Positions 24,711 to 38,491 are shown, numbered from the stretch's first letter. The stretch: DNA of 64,000 bases from Halictus rubicundus (GCF_050948215.1 NC_135155.1:11116001-11180000); one strand, 5' to 3'. Numbers and translations are program-made. The notes: generated from the sequence alone by a model not told the origin.

Positions 24711-26345
24711 TAGTCTTTTGCTCGAAGCCCCCCGATTGACATTTTTTTTTACTAATTCATTGTGGCGTGGTCCCTGAAGTCACTTAATCCGTGAGTTGCT
24801 CTAAGAAGGGGGTCGGTGTCGATGTTCAATCGAAGGAAAAAACTTGCGCAGCTCGTTCGTTCAGGAATATCGAAAAATGATTAATTTTCCCGGTAACGAG
24901 GGTTCGTTCCCCGGAGATTATCGCCCGCTAATGCGGGGTGTAGCTAGGGGAAAAACTGCGCCGATGAATAAGCGCGTGTTCCATTCGTTAAATAAATGAT
25001 TTCGTTCCGCGTGATGGCTGAGGTGTCTTGTGGCGGCTGACGGTAACATCTATTCCGACGAGCGACCGCGACTTACGCCACTCTGTCTCGGCCGACATTG
25101 TAACGATCGCATCTGAATCCTCGGCTAACGTTACTTCTGCTTCGTGCCAGGGAGGTGGACGTTTCCACTCGATCGGCGCTGACTCTCGGCTGAACGATAG
25201 GGTACGTCCGACGTGATCCTTTCAAATTGGAAACGTTCCCTTACCGATTTTCTTCCTCGGGCTCGGCAGCCCCGGGCAGCTCTATACAGGTCACAGAACC
25301 TGTGGGACCACACTCCGGTTCAACACTAGGATGGTCCCTATTTTTCGATTTTTTCTGGTCCTACCCCCCTGAAAAGACTTGTGCAAAATTTGGAAGCAAT
25401 CGGACAACCCGTGTCGCATGTGCGTTAAAGTTCAGGTCATTTCCAAGCGTAATTGTATTTCGTTATTTTTGAAGTGACACCAGAAAAAGAAATAACGGAC
25501 CACTCCGTTTTACACTTAAAATAAGAATGAAAACACGTTAATGGAACCTGAAGTAACGACTGCTTGAATTCCGCTCATGTCAAGCTTTTTCTCCAAGTTT
25601 TGTCACGACCCCGTTTTTCCAGCCTACGCTGAACACGCCAATTAAAGTATCATGTATCCAGTCACGGATTAATCTCGCGATACGAAAATTACGAGCTTCT
25701 CAAGTATCCCTTCTGGGGAGTTGATTTAAGTCGGCGAAAATATAATCTGCTCGGACATGATCCAGCGTATGGCGAAGGCCCGCGAGGCTGGAACGGTTAG
25801 AACGCGGCAAAGAACGACGCACGAGGAAATCCGTGTTCCCTAATGAGTCGGTAAAAACGAATTACAGTTTCGTTTTACTATGAAACCAGGTATACCGCGT
25901 GCACAGTCTCGTTAGTACCGCAAAAGGTTGGCACCAGTCTCTCTAGTCTCCTCCCACTGCTTCCCTTGCTTTCATTAACTGCCAGCCATCAGAATAATGG
26001 CGTTTCCTTGCGCTCGTAAACATATGCGCGCGGTTAATGAAGCGATTCATACTAATCGCTTTTTTTCCCGTTCCAATTCGAACGACGCCGAGTGAGTTAC
26101 GGGAGTTCTTAAAGGTTATGTAAAACCTCTCAAATATCTGGATTTCATTGGCGACCCATTAATCATTCTCTAGTTTTTCTTGCCGCAATTATATGTATAG
26201 AACGAGACGCATCAACAGTTAGGATACTTACCCAGCAGCACTCGCGTTGACTGGCATGAAAATTAACCCATTGGTTTCTATAACGCTGTCACATGCAACC
26301 GCCGGCTTCACCTCTTTTTAGTGCTTTCAGAAAACATATTCTATT

Positions 26346-26400
26346 ATACAGGGTGTCCCAAAATGTCGGATAACCTTGGAAAGGGTGGTTCCTGAAGTCA
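26346..26400. mobile_element. Probable transposon end (CAGGGTGTCCCAAAATGTCG)
   Basis: TA-flanked CAGGGTGTCCC is a typical Tc1/mariner-type outer end. The block GGTGGTTCCTGAAGTCATTT that follows partly recurs at about 24765. I could not find the other end. Confidence 0.4.
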
Positions 26401-27639
26401 TTTGAAGTAATTTTTTCCTTAGCCAAAATTTCAGCTCCAACTTTGGTTTTATTAATGGAAAACACGAACCAACCTAAATTTCTTATATCAAAATAATCCT
26501 TTATTCAGGCATTTTACTTATACAAAAGATGTTTTGTACTTTCTCTGCAATTTAATCAAACATTTTTTCACGTTATGTAGCGAACCAATTGTTCTAACTT
26601 GTCAACAAAATTCAAGTAGTATAGTCCAATATTGACAAACTTATACAATTTTTAAGAGCGTCCGAATATTAGTGTGAGTCACTGAATACAAAGTTTAAAT
26701 TGAATTTTAGAAGAATTATTATAATGAAAATAAATTAAGATTATGTGAATAGAATGCGTTGTGATTAGGTCGTGGAAGGGGCGGAGAGGGCCCCCTCGAA
26801 GAGTAGTCTTTCAAAATTAAAAGCTCCCCTCATGTATTTATGACTAGAGTGAGACCCTATTTTGTTTACAGAAAAAATGTAAACAGACGCCGCGCCGGAA
26901 GAATACGGAAAATTCAATACAGTATTTGCAACAGTTTTTGCGAATATCTCAGAACTAAGCGACGATAACATGTATCGGGAAAAGCTCAGACTGATGACCT
27001 TGACAACATATTTCAACGTCATTAAAATCAGCGAGTAGGACCAACTTCTATATAATTACCATCATTTCTTTTGACAAATTTAATATAAAAGAGTCAACGA
27101 AATAAAGCATTATTTAAAATTGCTGTTATCTCAAACGAACCAATATTACTTTTATTTTCAAAGAACAGTTTCATTTCCAATAATTCGCCCAGATCTATTA
27201 CGGCAATGTACCATTTTCCAAAAATGAGTGAACAAAGTGGAAAATCAATTATAAAATCAGTGTAGACGTTCTCAAAAAAATAATTCAGCGCTTGCGATCA
27301 TTTCACCGTAGGCGTGTGGATACGTCTCAGATTCTGCCACACGATTCTGAAATTAAGAGACAGGACACTAGAGCGCGTAGCGGATACTGACGTACGAGCG
27401 TATGCAACGATCCCCGTGTCATAAATCTCGCCGGTCCCGATATCAATATTCCGCACTCCGGGTCTCCGATTGAAAAACATCGAATTATCGTACGCTTTCC
27501 GTCCCGTTCGGCCGTTATTTCGAAATAATAGCCGGCTGTTTCGGCGGAAACCCGTTGCGATTTATGGCCCGGGAAAGATTATTGGGTCCCCGGGAACGTG
27601 TGCGAACTGACCCGGTCTTATCCCCGACAGCTTCGGTGT

Positions 27640-27675
27640 GTGTACGTATGTATGCATGTATGTATGTATACATAT
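27640..27675. repeat. (GTAT)n tetranucleotide repeat
   Basis: GTATGTATGCATGTATGTAT pattern. Confidence 0.85.
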
Positions 27676-28596
27676 AGATCGCGAGCGGCCCACGCGTATG
27701 GAAAGCGGAAGGCATCAATGAAAACAGCGGGTTGCGATTCCCGGAACGATCACGACCGATAGCTTTTAGCCCCGAAGACCTAAACAATGCCGGATATTCG
27801 TATCACTTGCTGGATAGTAGATAACCTCGCTGTCCCTTTTCCGCGGCCCGGTATCCTCGGCTCCCTCTCGCTCTATCTTCCTCCTAGCACCTTCCTCTTG
27901 GCAGAAGGAGTTGCCGACAAGGCGGTCGTCGATTGCAATTTGCCGATACGATTCTACCTGCCGCGCTGCACACCATGTTTCCTCCTCTCCTCTCACTCTG
28001 CTCTATTATCCTCGTCCTCGTCCCGGCCGCGCACTCTCACTATTCCCTTTCTCCCCCCCGACTACCTGTATCTGCGTCTTCCTCTTTCCGCTCGGCCCCC
28101 AGCACTCTCGGCTCCGCTCCGGCTTGAAAATCCTTACATCAAGGCTAAGTTGGTTTGTATTAGGTGGCACCGGTAGATACATCTTCCCTTTGGTAACTAC
28201 CCGCGCCTCGTATCCGAGCGGCGGGTCTTCGGCACGCTCTGACTGGTCAATAGGGATCGGAAACAGCCGGGTCGTAGACGCTGACGACTCGTGTGCAATT
28301 GCTACCCGGTGCCGCTTCCGATTGAACGATGCGTTCGCCGTGTGCAACGATACTTTGCAGCCTTGTACCGGCAGATCTGTTACATTGTCCGTGCCTCCAG
28401 ACCGGCCGCAGTTAGGCTTGTCGACGCGTTTGTTAACACTTTATCACCCGGAAGCACGCCAGCTGGCCGGCTTCTGTAGCTGCGGTCGCCGGCTACAGAC
28501 AAATTCATTCGTCCAAAGAATTCGGAAAAATGTGTCACTCATTTATTGGGAGGACATACAGTGAATACACGATTTTTGTCAACAACAAGGCAGCAT

Positions 28597-28709
28597 CGTG
28601 TAACGTCCAGGAGACATACCCGAGCCGTGTTATGTTTACGCTCCTAGGCCGCTCGAGCTTCGCGGCCCCTCACGGAGTTCACTCCGCGGTAGTGGGGATA
28701 GTGCCGCGA
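28597..28709 (-). repeat. 113-bp dispersed repeat, copy 2 (inverted)
   Basis: On the minus strand it reads CGCGGCACTATCCCCACTAC through ATAACACGGCTCGGGTATGT, matching 3572-3684 over nearly its whole length. Confidence 0.7.
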
Positions 28710-28884
28710 CGTTTATCCTGCAGGCCTTGGCGACGTATATAGAGAAATCACTGTAATCGTCCCTAGAGATTGCCGGGCTCGAGGCGAGCCTGACTATGTA
28801 TACATGTAACGTTAAAAGTATCTAATTGACAACAGGTAACAGGAAAATGCTGATTTAATTTTAACGTTTTCAGGTATTGGTTAA

Positions 28885-29362
28885 CCCTTAACGGACCAAT
28901 GCCGCGTATATAGCGGCAAAAATCAAATTTAAATCATCTTGTTATCCTATTACTCTGAATATACAGCTTCGTTTTCGAGAACATTGAGTTTGAAAATGCA
29001 GCCAATGCGCGTGTTAATCGATAGGAATTGTCTGCTGCGTCTGATCATGACCTACCAATTCTACTTCCTGCGCATACTAAAGCACGCGAACCCGACGAAT
29101 CTTTAAATTCGATTTTCTCGAAAACAAAACCTCAAACGAAAAATTTTTATTCGATATTTTCGACTTCTTTTTTCGCGTAGAATCGCCCCCTTTCCGCTTG
29201 TACCACCAGTTACCAACCACCCTGTATATGAATAAATTTTCAGTAAAATAGAAATATTTTCCTTTCTATACTTGATATAAAAATGTCGCAGTTTCCCTTC
29301 TTCTGAAAAATAGCTTGGACCTGGTGGGAAGTAAACTTGAAATGCTTCCGGACCGTTCAGGG
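28885..29362. mobile_element. piggyBac-type TTAA MITE, 478 bp
   Basis: TTAA, then CCCTTAACGGACC at the left; GGACCGTTCAGGG, then TTAA at the right (28881-28884, 29363-29366). The subterminal hairpin GCCGCGTATATAGCGGC lies just inside the left end. No frame. Confidence 0.8.
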
Positions 29363-31489
29363 TTAATTCTAAGTTGGCGGGAAAGAAAAGAGTAAAAGAA
29401 CTTCGTATAGTAGAATTATTTCAAAAAGTTTGCTTTTTTGGCGTGTTCCGCACAACGTCGTATTAGGAGAAAGAATGTGTCGTAACAGGTGCAGTACGGG
29501 TGTGCGCTAGTTGCGTGTTGTCTTGAGACATCCTGTAGACTACCAATTGTATCGATCATGGATTAGGATGTAGCTTGTCATCGCGAAAACCATGCGGCGT
29601 GACGGCTCACAATGGGTCGCTTTTCTGGGCAGGCTGAACTCGATCGGAGCTCGTGGATTTTTATATTTCCGAGATGCTTAACGACGCACAGTGACGAGGG
29701 AACTTGAACCGTAACAATTGCGCCGCTTGTGGCCAGGCGTTTGTTCCTGTATTGTATACACTCGCTGTTATATAAATTCGTGACAAGACAGTATACCATA
29801 AATATTCATCTTGCGGTCACCCCGGACCTTGTGTTGTTGCACAGAAATAGATTTTAAGTACTCGTGAATCTCAATGACGTCAGAGCTTCGTATCAATTTC
29901 TTCTTTGAAATTCTTTGGAAATTCCTTCAGAGTACCACGTTACGAGACACGGAGTATATCCTAAGCTGAGATCAGCAGTTGCTCGAGAGAGGCGGACTCT
30001 AGCAGGATCTCGTCGCGATCGGAATAATTAATATTCATCAGGAATGGCCACCATGGCGTTCTGTTCTTCTCCGGCGCCCTCTCTCGCCTCGTAACTCTCG
30101 AGACATTGATAGTTTGTTGGTCAGTCCCGGTCCCCTAGTTTCTCGGATCGCGAACGCTCGTCGATTTCTCGAGGCGGTTCCGATCGCGTAGCTCCGATAG
30201 TCGCCGTCGATGGTTTCCAACCCCGGTGTCATTTCATCAATTATAAGCGCCGATGGAGATACAAGTACAAGCACGGCACAGAAACACGCTTCTCCGGCGT
30301 GGAAACGCTTCGCGAACGCGTGTACGTGCACCGTAGTAGAAGGGAACATGCACGGACAGGGCTGGGCAGGGTGCCAACCCATCCGTAGGCGTTCCAGCCG
30401 ATTCGCTCGAATAGTCTTGAAATGATCTCCGGCCGAGGAGTCGGACTTTCCCATGGTGCGCCGTGCCGTACCCCTATTGACAGCCAAGGCAAGTGTATCA
30501 CGCTGGATTTCTAAGTATTGTTGCTCCAAAGAAAGTAAACCGCACCACCACCGGGCCGGGCCGATCGACCGACCAACCACCCACCCATCCGCGTGGACCT
30601 TCGATTATTAATGGCAGCGGCGGTGGTCGCTGGTCCGTGCAGCACAGGCGCAAAAGTGTGCATCCGGTTTTCTACCGGTGCGGTGCCGCGCGGTGTTCTC
30701 ACTCTCTTCTCTCGGGCAGCCTCCTAGAAACCTCCTCGTGCCGCGCCGCGGCGCGACGTTAAACCGCCACGTTCGAGCTCTGCCAACGCCGGAGCCGGCG
30801 ACCTTGTGCGGCACCCAACAACAAGAAGCGAGCGACCATCGATGATTGTAAGGATCGATCCCCGTTTTCTTACGATTAGTTTCTTTGTTGTTTTTTTTTC
30901 CACCTCCCCCCTTTTTTTCTTTCTTCGTTCGCTCGAGAGCGAAACCATTACCGCGCCGCAGCTGCGAAAATGGGCCAACCGTACGCATCAGATTCCCGCT
31001 GATTGTTCCACGAAGCGGATCATATTTGCTCGAATTTTCTCCGGAGATTATAGATGTCTATCGAGTCCGACCGGAAATGGAAACTCGAATTATCTAGAAA
31101 GAATTTGCATACACGCTTGGGCCTCCTTGCGCGCGGCTCGTTACTACACCTTTTACGAAGATTCTTAACACGTTCCGGCAGTTTTTTAACACGTTTTATT
31201 TGCTACGTGTATTTCGAAGTAAGTGGATATAGTCTACGTTTTACTGTTGCGTATTGGTCTACGCAACTGATTCAGGTTGTGATTCCCTTACCTGTGCAGA
31301 TGGTACTCCCTTAGAAATGCAATAATGTATGTGCATTCGACAGTTGCGTTGTTATTCTGGTAATTATTTACAAAAGGCCCAGCGACGATAACGTATACAG
31401 CAAAAGTTGTTCATAATCACGACTACGTTTTTCAAGGTCATAAAAATCGAAGAGAAGTACGCTCCTGTAAATAATTACCATTTTTTTCT

Positions 31490-31583
31490 GGTGACTGACT
31501 CTTAGACGAAATCTCTGGTTGTGGATAGTTCCACTGACTCCAAATTGTAAGGTTGGCACTGACTCGTAACGAGAATTCACTGA
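31490..31583. mobile_element. Partial copy of the 36822-37096 MITE
   Basis: GACTGACTCTTAGACGAAAT and CTGACTCGTAACGAGAATTC match the 36.8-kb element, but the left terminal repeat is missing and the middle is shortened. Confidence 0.65.
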
Positions 31584-31804
31584 ATCTTTATTGATATTTT
31601 TCTGCAATTACACTGGTTTGAAACGATTGCGTGAACCACCCCGTATATTATTCGTATTGTGTTCATAGATATCCGCAGTCTGCCAATTTTCAGTATTAGA
31701 TCAAAAATGATAATAGGCGAACAGAAAACTCTGATGTTACTCGATCAATGCTTATTATTTACAATTCTGTAAAGAGACGGTTACAGCATATACAGCGTCG
31801 TTAA

Positions 31805-32073
31805 CCCCTTCCCGTACTTTAACGAGTCTGACTCGTGATGAATTTTTTGCCAAAAACGTAAACATCACGAGTACGACTCGTGGACTGAATATCTGCCAAA
31901 TGTAAACATCACGAGTCAGAGTCGTGGAATGGTTTACAAAGGACTGTATCACAGGTATTTACATTTCGGCTAGTATTGCAACTGTTTTCGAGCATCACTC
32001 TGGTCTGTTTACCGCGCATTGACCCTTACCGTTTGGGCCCGGATTTCGTCGAACTAAATGGCACGGGAAGAGG
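31805..32073. mobile_element. TTAA MITE with repeated CACGAGT/ACTCGTG palindromes (reverse copy)
   Basis: TTAA (31801-31804), then CCCCTTCCCGTAC at the left; GCACGGGAAGAGG, then TTAA (32074-32077) at the right. Three blocks of TAAACATCACGAGT type and the end segment CGAGCATCACTCTGGT align with the reverse of 22945-23214. Confidence 0.8.
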
Positions 32074-33681
32074 TTAAACAGTCACATTCGCGAATACCAC
32101 GTCGCCAATGAAAGTCGAAATCGAAACAAACGAACGGAGGAAAAATCGCTAGGATTTTCCGTCTCTCAGATTAGAATCGCACAATCATCTTCTCCAAAAC
32201 AATCGTTCGAGCCGGCCCTAGAAAAGAAGCGCAAAGAGGCGAATCGTTAATATCGCGATCAAACATAAATAGAAAATGGTTTCTTTTGGCCGTGCGCGCG
32301 GTGGGACTGAACCGTATCCTCAGATTCGCAAGATGTGCACCGATATCCGAGGATCGAGGGTTCTTTGTGTCGTGTCTCGCGGCTTTTTCCCCCGGGTTCT
32401 TTCACTTTTCTCTGTTGGGGCCGGCTCTCCGGCAGCACGATCATCCCGCAGGTCTGTTTAACCAGCGATTACGCAGTTACACGCGTGTGCAGGTGAGTGC
32501 CGGGTGTAGAGGTAGTGGGACAGCGCCGATACCCCATTACGCGTGGTTCGTTTATTTTGCGGCTTTGCACCTTACAGATCTTACTGTAATATTCCTTTGT
32601 GCTTACAGCAGCGGCTGGATCCCCTCTCATTATACTTTTTATCGCGCCGGCATTATACGGTGTGCGTCCTATTTCTCGTCCGTTCTTTCCGCCCGTATCT
32701 TCTCAGGGATAGCTCCCTGTTCATCTACCCGCGCCGCGGTGTGTCCTCTCTGTCCATCCGCCGCGACCCTTGCTCGCCCCCTCTCGCTCCCCGTTCGCTT
32801 TCAATTCCTTTAAACTCCCGAGAAGTTGGCTCGGTTTTACGATACCACGCCGCAATCCCCGAGAGGCTCTCTCGCCAGCCAGCGCCGATTCCAAAAGGAA
32901 CATCAAGACCGGCCGGGATCCGACGAAGAGTTAGTTTCAATCTGCGTACATTCCATTTAAGATGAACAGTTTTTTGCGCAGGCCGAGACGAGGCAAGGCG
33001 AGGCGAGGCGCCGATTTACACGGCGCCCAACCACCAGGAACAGAAGCAAAAGGGGGAAAATCGGCAAAACGAACGAAACCGCTGGGGAAAAAGAGGGGGC
33101 GAAAGAAAAAAATATATTCGTCCCTGCCCCCCGAAGACGCTGATCAGCTTCGTTAATATACGCGCGCGCCTACCGGCTGGCCGCGGATGGAGAGGGTGGG
33201 AACCCGGCTTAATTGGGAGAATTTACGCGGTGATTCGAGCCCCACATAGTTGCGTGTTATCGATGATGAGAATCTTGTAGATGTTAATGTCGATCTTACC
33301 GTATTAATATCCCGGGCATGCGTTACAAAGTTGCCCGCGAACGTTAGACCACTTTTCCTCGTGGTTTTGCATAATTGCTGGGCAGAAACGTAAACGACGA
33401 GCACCCGGAATCCGGTAATGGCTGTCGCAGAAGCCGATCGACCAACTTTTCCGAAACTAATGGCGCTCTATTTGCGGCGAACGTCAACTATTTGTTTGCC
33501 CGCGATCCTCGTCGAACTTTTATCTCCCGTCGCTTCTCACGTTGAACTGCAAATTTTTCCTCGTCCCTGCGGCGAAGAAGTTTTAATTGGTACGTCGCAT
33601 CTCATTCATTCGAACCACAACTTCGTTTTAAGGTTTGCAACGGAAGATTAAAACAACGGTATTTTGCAGTGTAAAATAGTA

Positions 33682-33850
33682 CAGTGAATCCCCGATATAA
33701 GTCACCGCGAGCCTCGCGTTTAAAGGTCACTGGGACTACCCACACCACCGCGGATAGTGACCTTTCCGAACGTGCACTGTGTATATCAAATGCAACGCTC
33801 TAAATGTCACTCGCCAGAACGCGCAAGTGACTTATATCGGAAATTCACTG
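33682..33850. mobile_element. TA MITE with CAGTGAATCCCCGATATAAG ends
   Basis: The left end and its inverted partner CTTATATCGGAAATTCACTG are flanked by TA (33680-33681, 33851-33852). 169 bp; the GTGAC(C/T)TT core recurs inside. Confidence 0.85.
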
Positions 33851-34678
33851 TAAATGTTATTTGCGCGTTTGAAGTAAATAGTCGAAAGTGAAGCATGATT
33901 CGTTCAGACGTGGTGGAGAAAATTGTTAACCCGTTTGTGTTCGAGTAAAACGTAAATAGGCTACTTGTTAAGAAGATATTGACACAAAATCGTACCTTTC
34001 GCGACAACGAATCCGACGAGCGGAGCGTGGAACGGAACGGTATTAAATTTCACGCAACCCGGTGTTTTATGATGCTTTTAAAGATCCGCAGTCTAGTTAT
34101 GACATTCGGCGTTAATGGGTTCTTCTTTCCCGCCGAAAAACTTTCGTTAGACAAAGGAAGAGAAAATCCGTAAGGTTAAAAGGGGTGTCGGTTGACGTCG
34201 TAAATCGTCTCTCCCCTGAATTTATGCGTAATCTACGTTGACCTACGGCGGACGGTTTAATGTTGCAGAGTTATGCGCTGAGGATGAACAGGGCGAGTGC
34301 CGGCGCTCGCGCGCGCCTATTACGATACACACGCTCGAATCTGCATACAGGACGTTCACACCGATATCAAACAGCAATTTGCTCGTAACTGAAAAACGAA
34401 AGGAGCCACGGTATTATATATGTAGAGTACGATGATCTAAAACCAAACATTTTCAGAGTGAGAAATAAATTGCAAATGAAGACGGTAATCTTAATCCCCT
34501 TATCGGCAGGCCTGTAATTTTCTTCGTATTATACGAAAAGTCTCGTGTTTATTGAAAACTGACTTGAATCGCGAAGTCCCGGGCTCGTTAGTCATTCCCT
34601 CGATTTAAAGCAATCGGTAAATCGTCGGAGCCTCGCTAAAGTAATCGTATTTCTGTCGTAATAAGGCTGGTGCATAAT

Positions 34679-34867
34679 TAGACTGCGGATTTATGTGTTT
34701 AGGGCAGAAATGGGTGGGCGTAATTTCAGACAACATAATATTACAAGAATTCAACGGTACCGATGCATTTTTTGTAGCTTAATATACTATTTGGTTCCTA
34801 TGTCTTGCATTTAATGCAAACGATTTTTATTTTACATCAAGATCCGCAGATGCCAAACACCAGTCTA
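34679..34867. mobile_element. MITE with TAGACTGCGG ends, diverged copy 3
   Basis: Left end TAGACTGCGGATTTATGTG. The right side has GATCCGCAG interrupted by a short insert before CAGTCTA. No clear target duplication. Confidence 0.6.
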
Positions 34868-36036
34868 GTTTATGTATTACATATTGCTAATTTATCGGTG
34901 CAGGGATCGAGCAATTATCAAAATTCCGATTCACTTTTTGCACCAAGGTTCAGCAGCCAATCAGTTAGCATTATAATTATTTCTTGAATCAATTTTGAAC
35001 CATTTCGTACCGTGATGAAATAATGAGGACCGATGTCTACTAAAATTTTTGTATTACTTCCTAAGTGAAAATTGCAAATACATATCTTCTAACAATACCT
35101 TAGGATTACCTTGAAGATAGCAAAATTAACTAATTACACCTTGAGTCACCAGCAATGTGGGTACAAAGAGAACTACATGAAAATGCTCCAAAATGTAAAA
35201 ATAGAGGAAATGAATGTTGCTTACAATTTTACTCAACTATTTGATTCATATTATACAAACACTGTATAGCGATTAAACCTCGTGCCTACCTGTACGAGTG
35301 GTTTTCCTTGTGAGGAGACAGATTTAGTCACGTTCCCTAGATAATGAAGTGGAAACAAATTGCAAAATGAATCTAGTTCGTAATCGACACGACGCCAGCA
35401 AGAACTTGTCACACCTGAAGCGATCGAGAAGACGGGTCACTCGATGAATGACCAATTAAATCCGCGACACTCGTTCGACGTGTCCCGAATAGATTGACAG
35501 GGGGTAACATGTTCGCAGAAGATGGCGGAGAAGAAGTCGAACGGGGAGGGGGTCGTCCCAAAAAAAAATTGATTAAAATAGTCTAATGAAAAACGTGTTT
35601 GACCGACAACACTTTGAACACAGAGCTTGTACGAGCAAGAGGGTGGGAGACCGAGCAGCGCGTCCTGTCGTCGGTGCGTGGAAGAGAGCGAAGAGAGGAG
35701 CTCGCACGCGTGTGCACGCGCCGATGGCGAAGCGGATGGCGGATTGCGGTTAGGAACATAACCGACCTAGCCCAATCTCGACGGCCCACGCGAGTCCCTG
35801 CGAGGGAGTAGCCGCGTATAACGCGTTCCCCGATGAAGCCGGAGCAAGCAGAAGAGGCCGACATGCAGACGAGAGAAAAGAAGAATGAACCGGCGGCGTG
35901 GGGGAGGGGAAAGGGGAGGGAGGAGGAGGGGCAAAAAAAAGAAGGCGAAGAGGAAGGCCGGGGTACCGGTGTGTGCTGTAAGAGTTAACAGGGCCGTGCG
36001 TGGGTCACAATGCCTTCGGGGTACGAAATCTCCTTT

Positions 36037-36235
36037 CTTCGTCTTCTTCTTCGTCTTCGTCTTCTTCTTCTTCGCGGTCGCGTCTTCGTCTCCTTCTTTC
36101 TCCCTTTTCTTTCTTTTCCACCTCTTCGTCGCCGTCGCCGTCATCGTTCCCGTCCTCAACCTCATCCTCATCCTCAACCTCATCCTCGTCCCCGGCCTCA
36201 TCCTGGTCGTCCTCGTCGTCGTCGGGTACGTGCCA
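36037..36235. repeat. Pyrimidine-rich TTC/TCG/CTCAT low-complexity tract
   Basis: About 200 bp made of TCTTCG, CTTC and CCTCATCCTCAT runs. All six overlapping long frames here reflect this composition. Confidence 0.92.
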
Positions 36236-36821
36236 CGACTCGTTATGGAAAGCATACGGGATATTGTTGCTCGTATATATGGAGAGTACGAGGGAAGCGC
36301 GCTGTGCTTGTACTATGCAGATGATTCCGCGATATGGGCTATTCATTGTGAGTCATTTAAGAGTTTATGCGGTGGGTACGGGCCACGGTCGCGTACCGCG
36401 CGATATGTTATTATATTGCGTATCGAAAGGTCCGCTGCGCTGCGCTGCGCTGCACTGCACTGGTAACGCATGCACCGCGCGAGCACCGTCCTCCAACCGA
36501 TCGTAGCTCGCGGTCCTTCGCGCCATCCACGCCATCCGCGACGGGAACACCGAGGCAGGCGACTCCTTCGAGATGGAATATATAACGAGCGCAGGTGGAT
36601 GCGCCCGATCCCCCGTGTCTTTCGGACTTCTTCGAGAATCCCACCCAAGGAACCGCTGAGTTATGATTTTCGACGGGCCGAGCTCGCCATGAATTAAGAG
36701 CAACGATCCCGGGGCGCCAAACGTTAACGACCGACCACGTGAAAACAGATTTATTCGCACGCAGCTCCGTGTTCGGCAACAGTCGAATTTAAACGATATC
36801 CGAACGCGCGTATGGGAACTA

Positions 36822-37096
36822 CACTGAATTCCCGTTACGAGTCAGTTGCGCGGTTCTGCCGACTGACTCTTAGACGAAATCTGAGGTTCTCGCCGAGCGT
36901 CGCATTTGAAATACACGAGGCACGCTGGAAACCTAAGAGTCACATTCGTCTATAAGTCACAAGCCTATGACAACTAAGCGATAGTGACAAGAAGACTGAG
37001 AACATGTCCTTCTCCGATACAATGTTGCGCGTAGCTCGAGACTTCCACTGACTCCAAATCGTAAGGTTGGCGCTGACTCGTAACGAGACTTCACTG
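36822..37096. mobile_element. TA MITE with CACTGAATTCCCGTTACGAG ends
   Basis: Left end CACTGAATTCCCGTTACGAG, right end CTCGTAACGAGACTTCACTG then TA. About 275 bp, with CTGACTCTTAGACGAAATCT inside. Related in its outermost bases to 33682-33850. Confidence 0.8.
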
Positions 37097-38422
37097 TAAT
37101 GCGACTTGGCCTTTCGTGTTCTCAGTACACTTGAAAGGCCTGAACGGAATGCAATTACTCACTGATTTTAATTATATAATTTTATCAACTATTAGGGTAT
37201 TGCATAGATGCATATTGATGATTTAACTCACTGGCAATTCTCCCGACACGAATCCCATTGAAAACGTCTGGAGTTTACTGAAAACCTCCTGTCACCACAA
37301 TAGATGATTAAAAAGTGATTATTAAATAGATGATTTAAAAAAAGCAATATAATGGATACGATAGACGCGTGAGGAGTATGCCGGGAATATGCATGGTGTA
37401 ATAAAAACGAAGGGAAAAATTATTAATATGACACAAATCATTGATATTATCTACGTCATATATATGTACGTACATTAAATATCTGATTTAGAACGTATTA
37501 AACAAACGTAATTTTTATCCGAACAGATTTATCGATAAAAGTGAATACCATTGTAATAAACATATTCTGCCAGTGCACGGATTGGATCTGTGACATTTAT
37601 GAACTGAATTTATACAGTTTTAGTTCTTCCTAAATTCTCTCGGGATACTTCAATAAATTCTTGTTTTACTATGAGTAAACGCGCTGCTTTAACGCGCTGT
37701 AGTAACAATAACGTAAGAAAATCTCGGAGTTTTTAGAAGAAATGGATACGCGCGACCCGTGCGCCGAAGGGTTACGATTAACACCTATAAACAAGGATGA
37801 AAACGAGTCTGGATATTACAGTCCACACCGTTCAAACGCCCAAGCACAGAATAACGTAAAATCTCGCGGCCATTACGAAACACTTGTCATCGAAGTACCA
37901 CGATCAAGGTAACCGGAACGACGAGAATTACGTAATCCCATGGAGAATCGGACAGAATTTAACGAGGATGAAGGAGAAGAGGCTGGACCAGCGAGGCATA
38001 TCCCGAGCCGTGTTTTCCCCGGCGGGAATCATGCTCCTCCACCGAGACTAACATTTTCTTAGAGGAACACGGATAGAACACGCTAGATAGTCCGCAGCCG
38101 TACCGGCTCTTTTGTAGAGTATCGATGAATAAACAGGCAGAGTTGCGATAAAACGCCCGGAGCCCTCGGTGTTCCCGGCGCGTTATGCATGCGAAAGACC
38201 AAGGGTAAATGACGGAGGTGGCAGCGTTGATGATGGTGCTGATGCAAAACATGATAATAATAATGACGACGTAGACGTCGTCGGGAATGAAACGGACACG
38301 CGTCTGCCCGCGTCCCGCGTTTTCTTCGAGTTTTATGCGGCCGAGTCCCGACGCGCTTGCTTGCGATCTCGGCTAGCGGAATGAACACGCGATCCTCGGC
38401 CCCCGGTGCCCTTCCTGGCCCT

Positions 38423-38425
<3 letters not shown>

Positions 38426-38491
<66 letters not shown>

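Larger units (their letters stand above)
24711..28596. other. Gene-free stretch
   Basis: Apart from the transposon end at 26346 and the GTAT tract I see nothing. The long frames at 27787-28564 are GC- and pyrimidine-rich by composition. Confidence 0.55.

Noticed and set aside
35767..36506. Frames of 104-193 codons on both strands
   Set aside because: Created by the TTC/TCG low-complexity tract; poly-Ser, poly-Arg or poly-Glu depending on frame.
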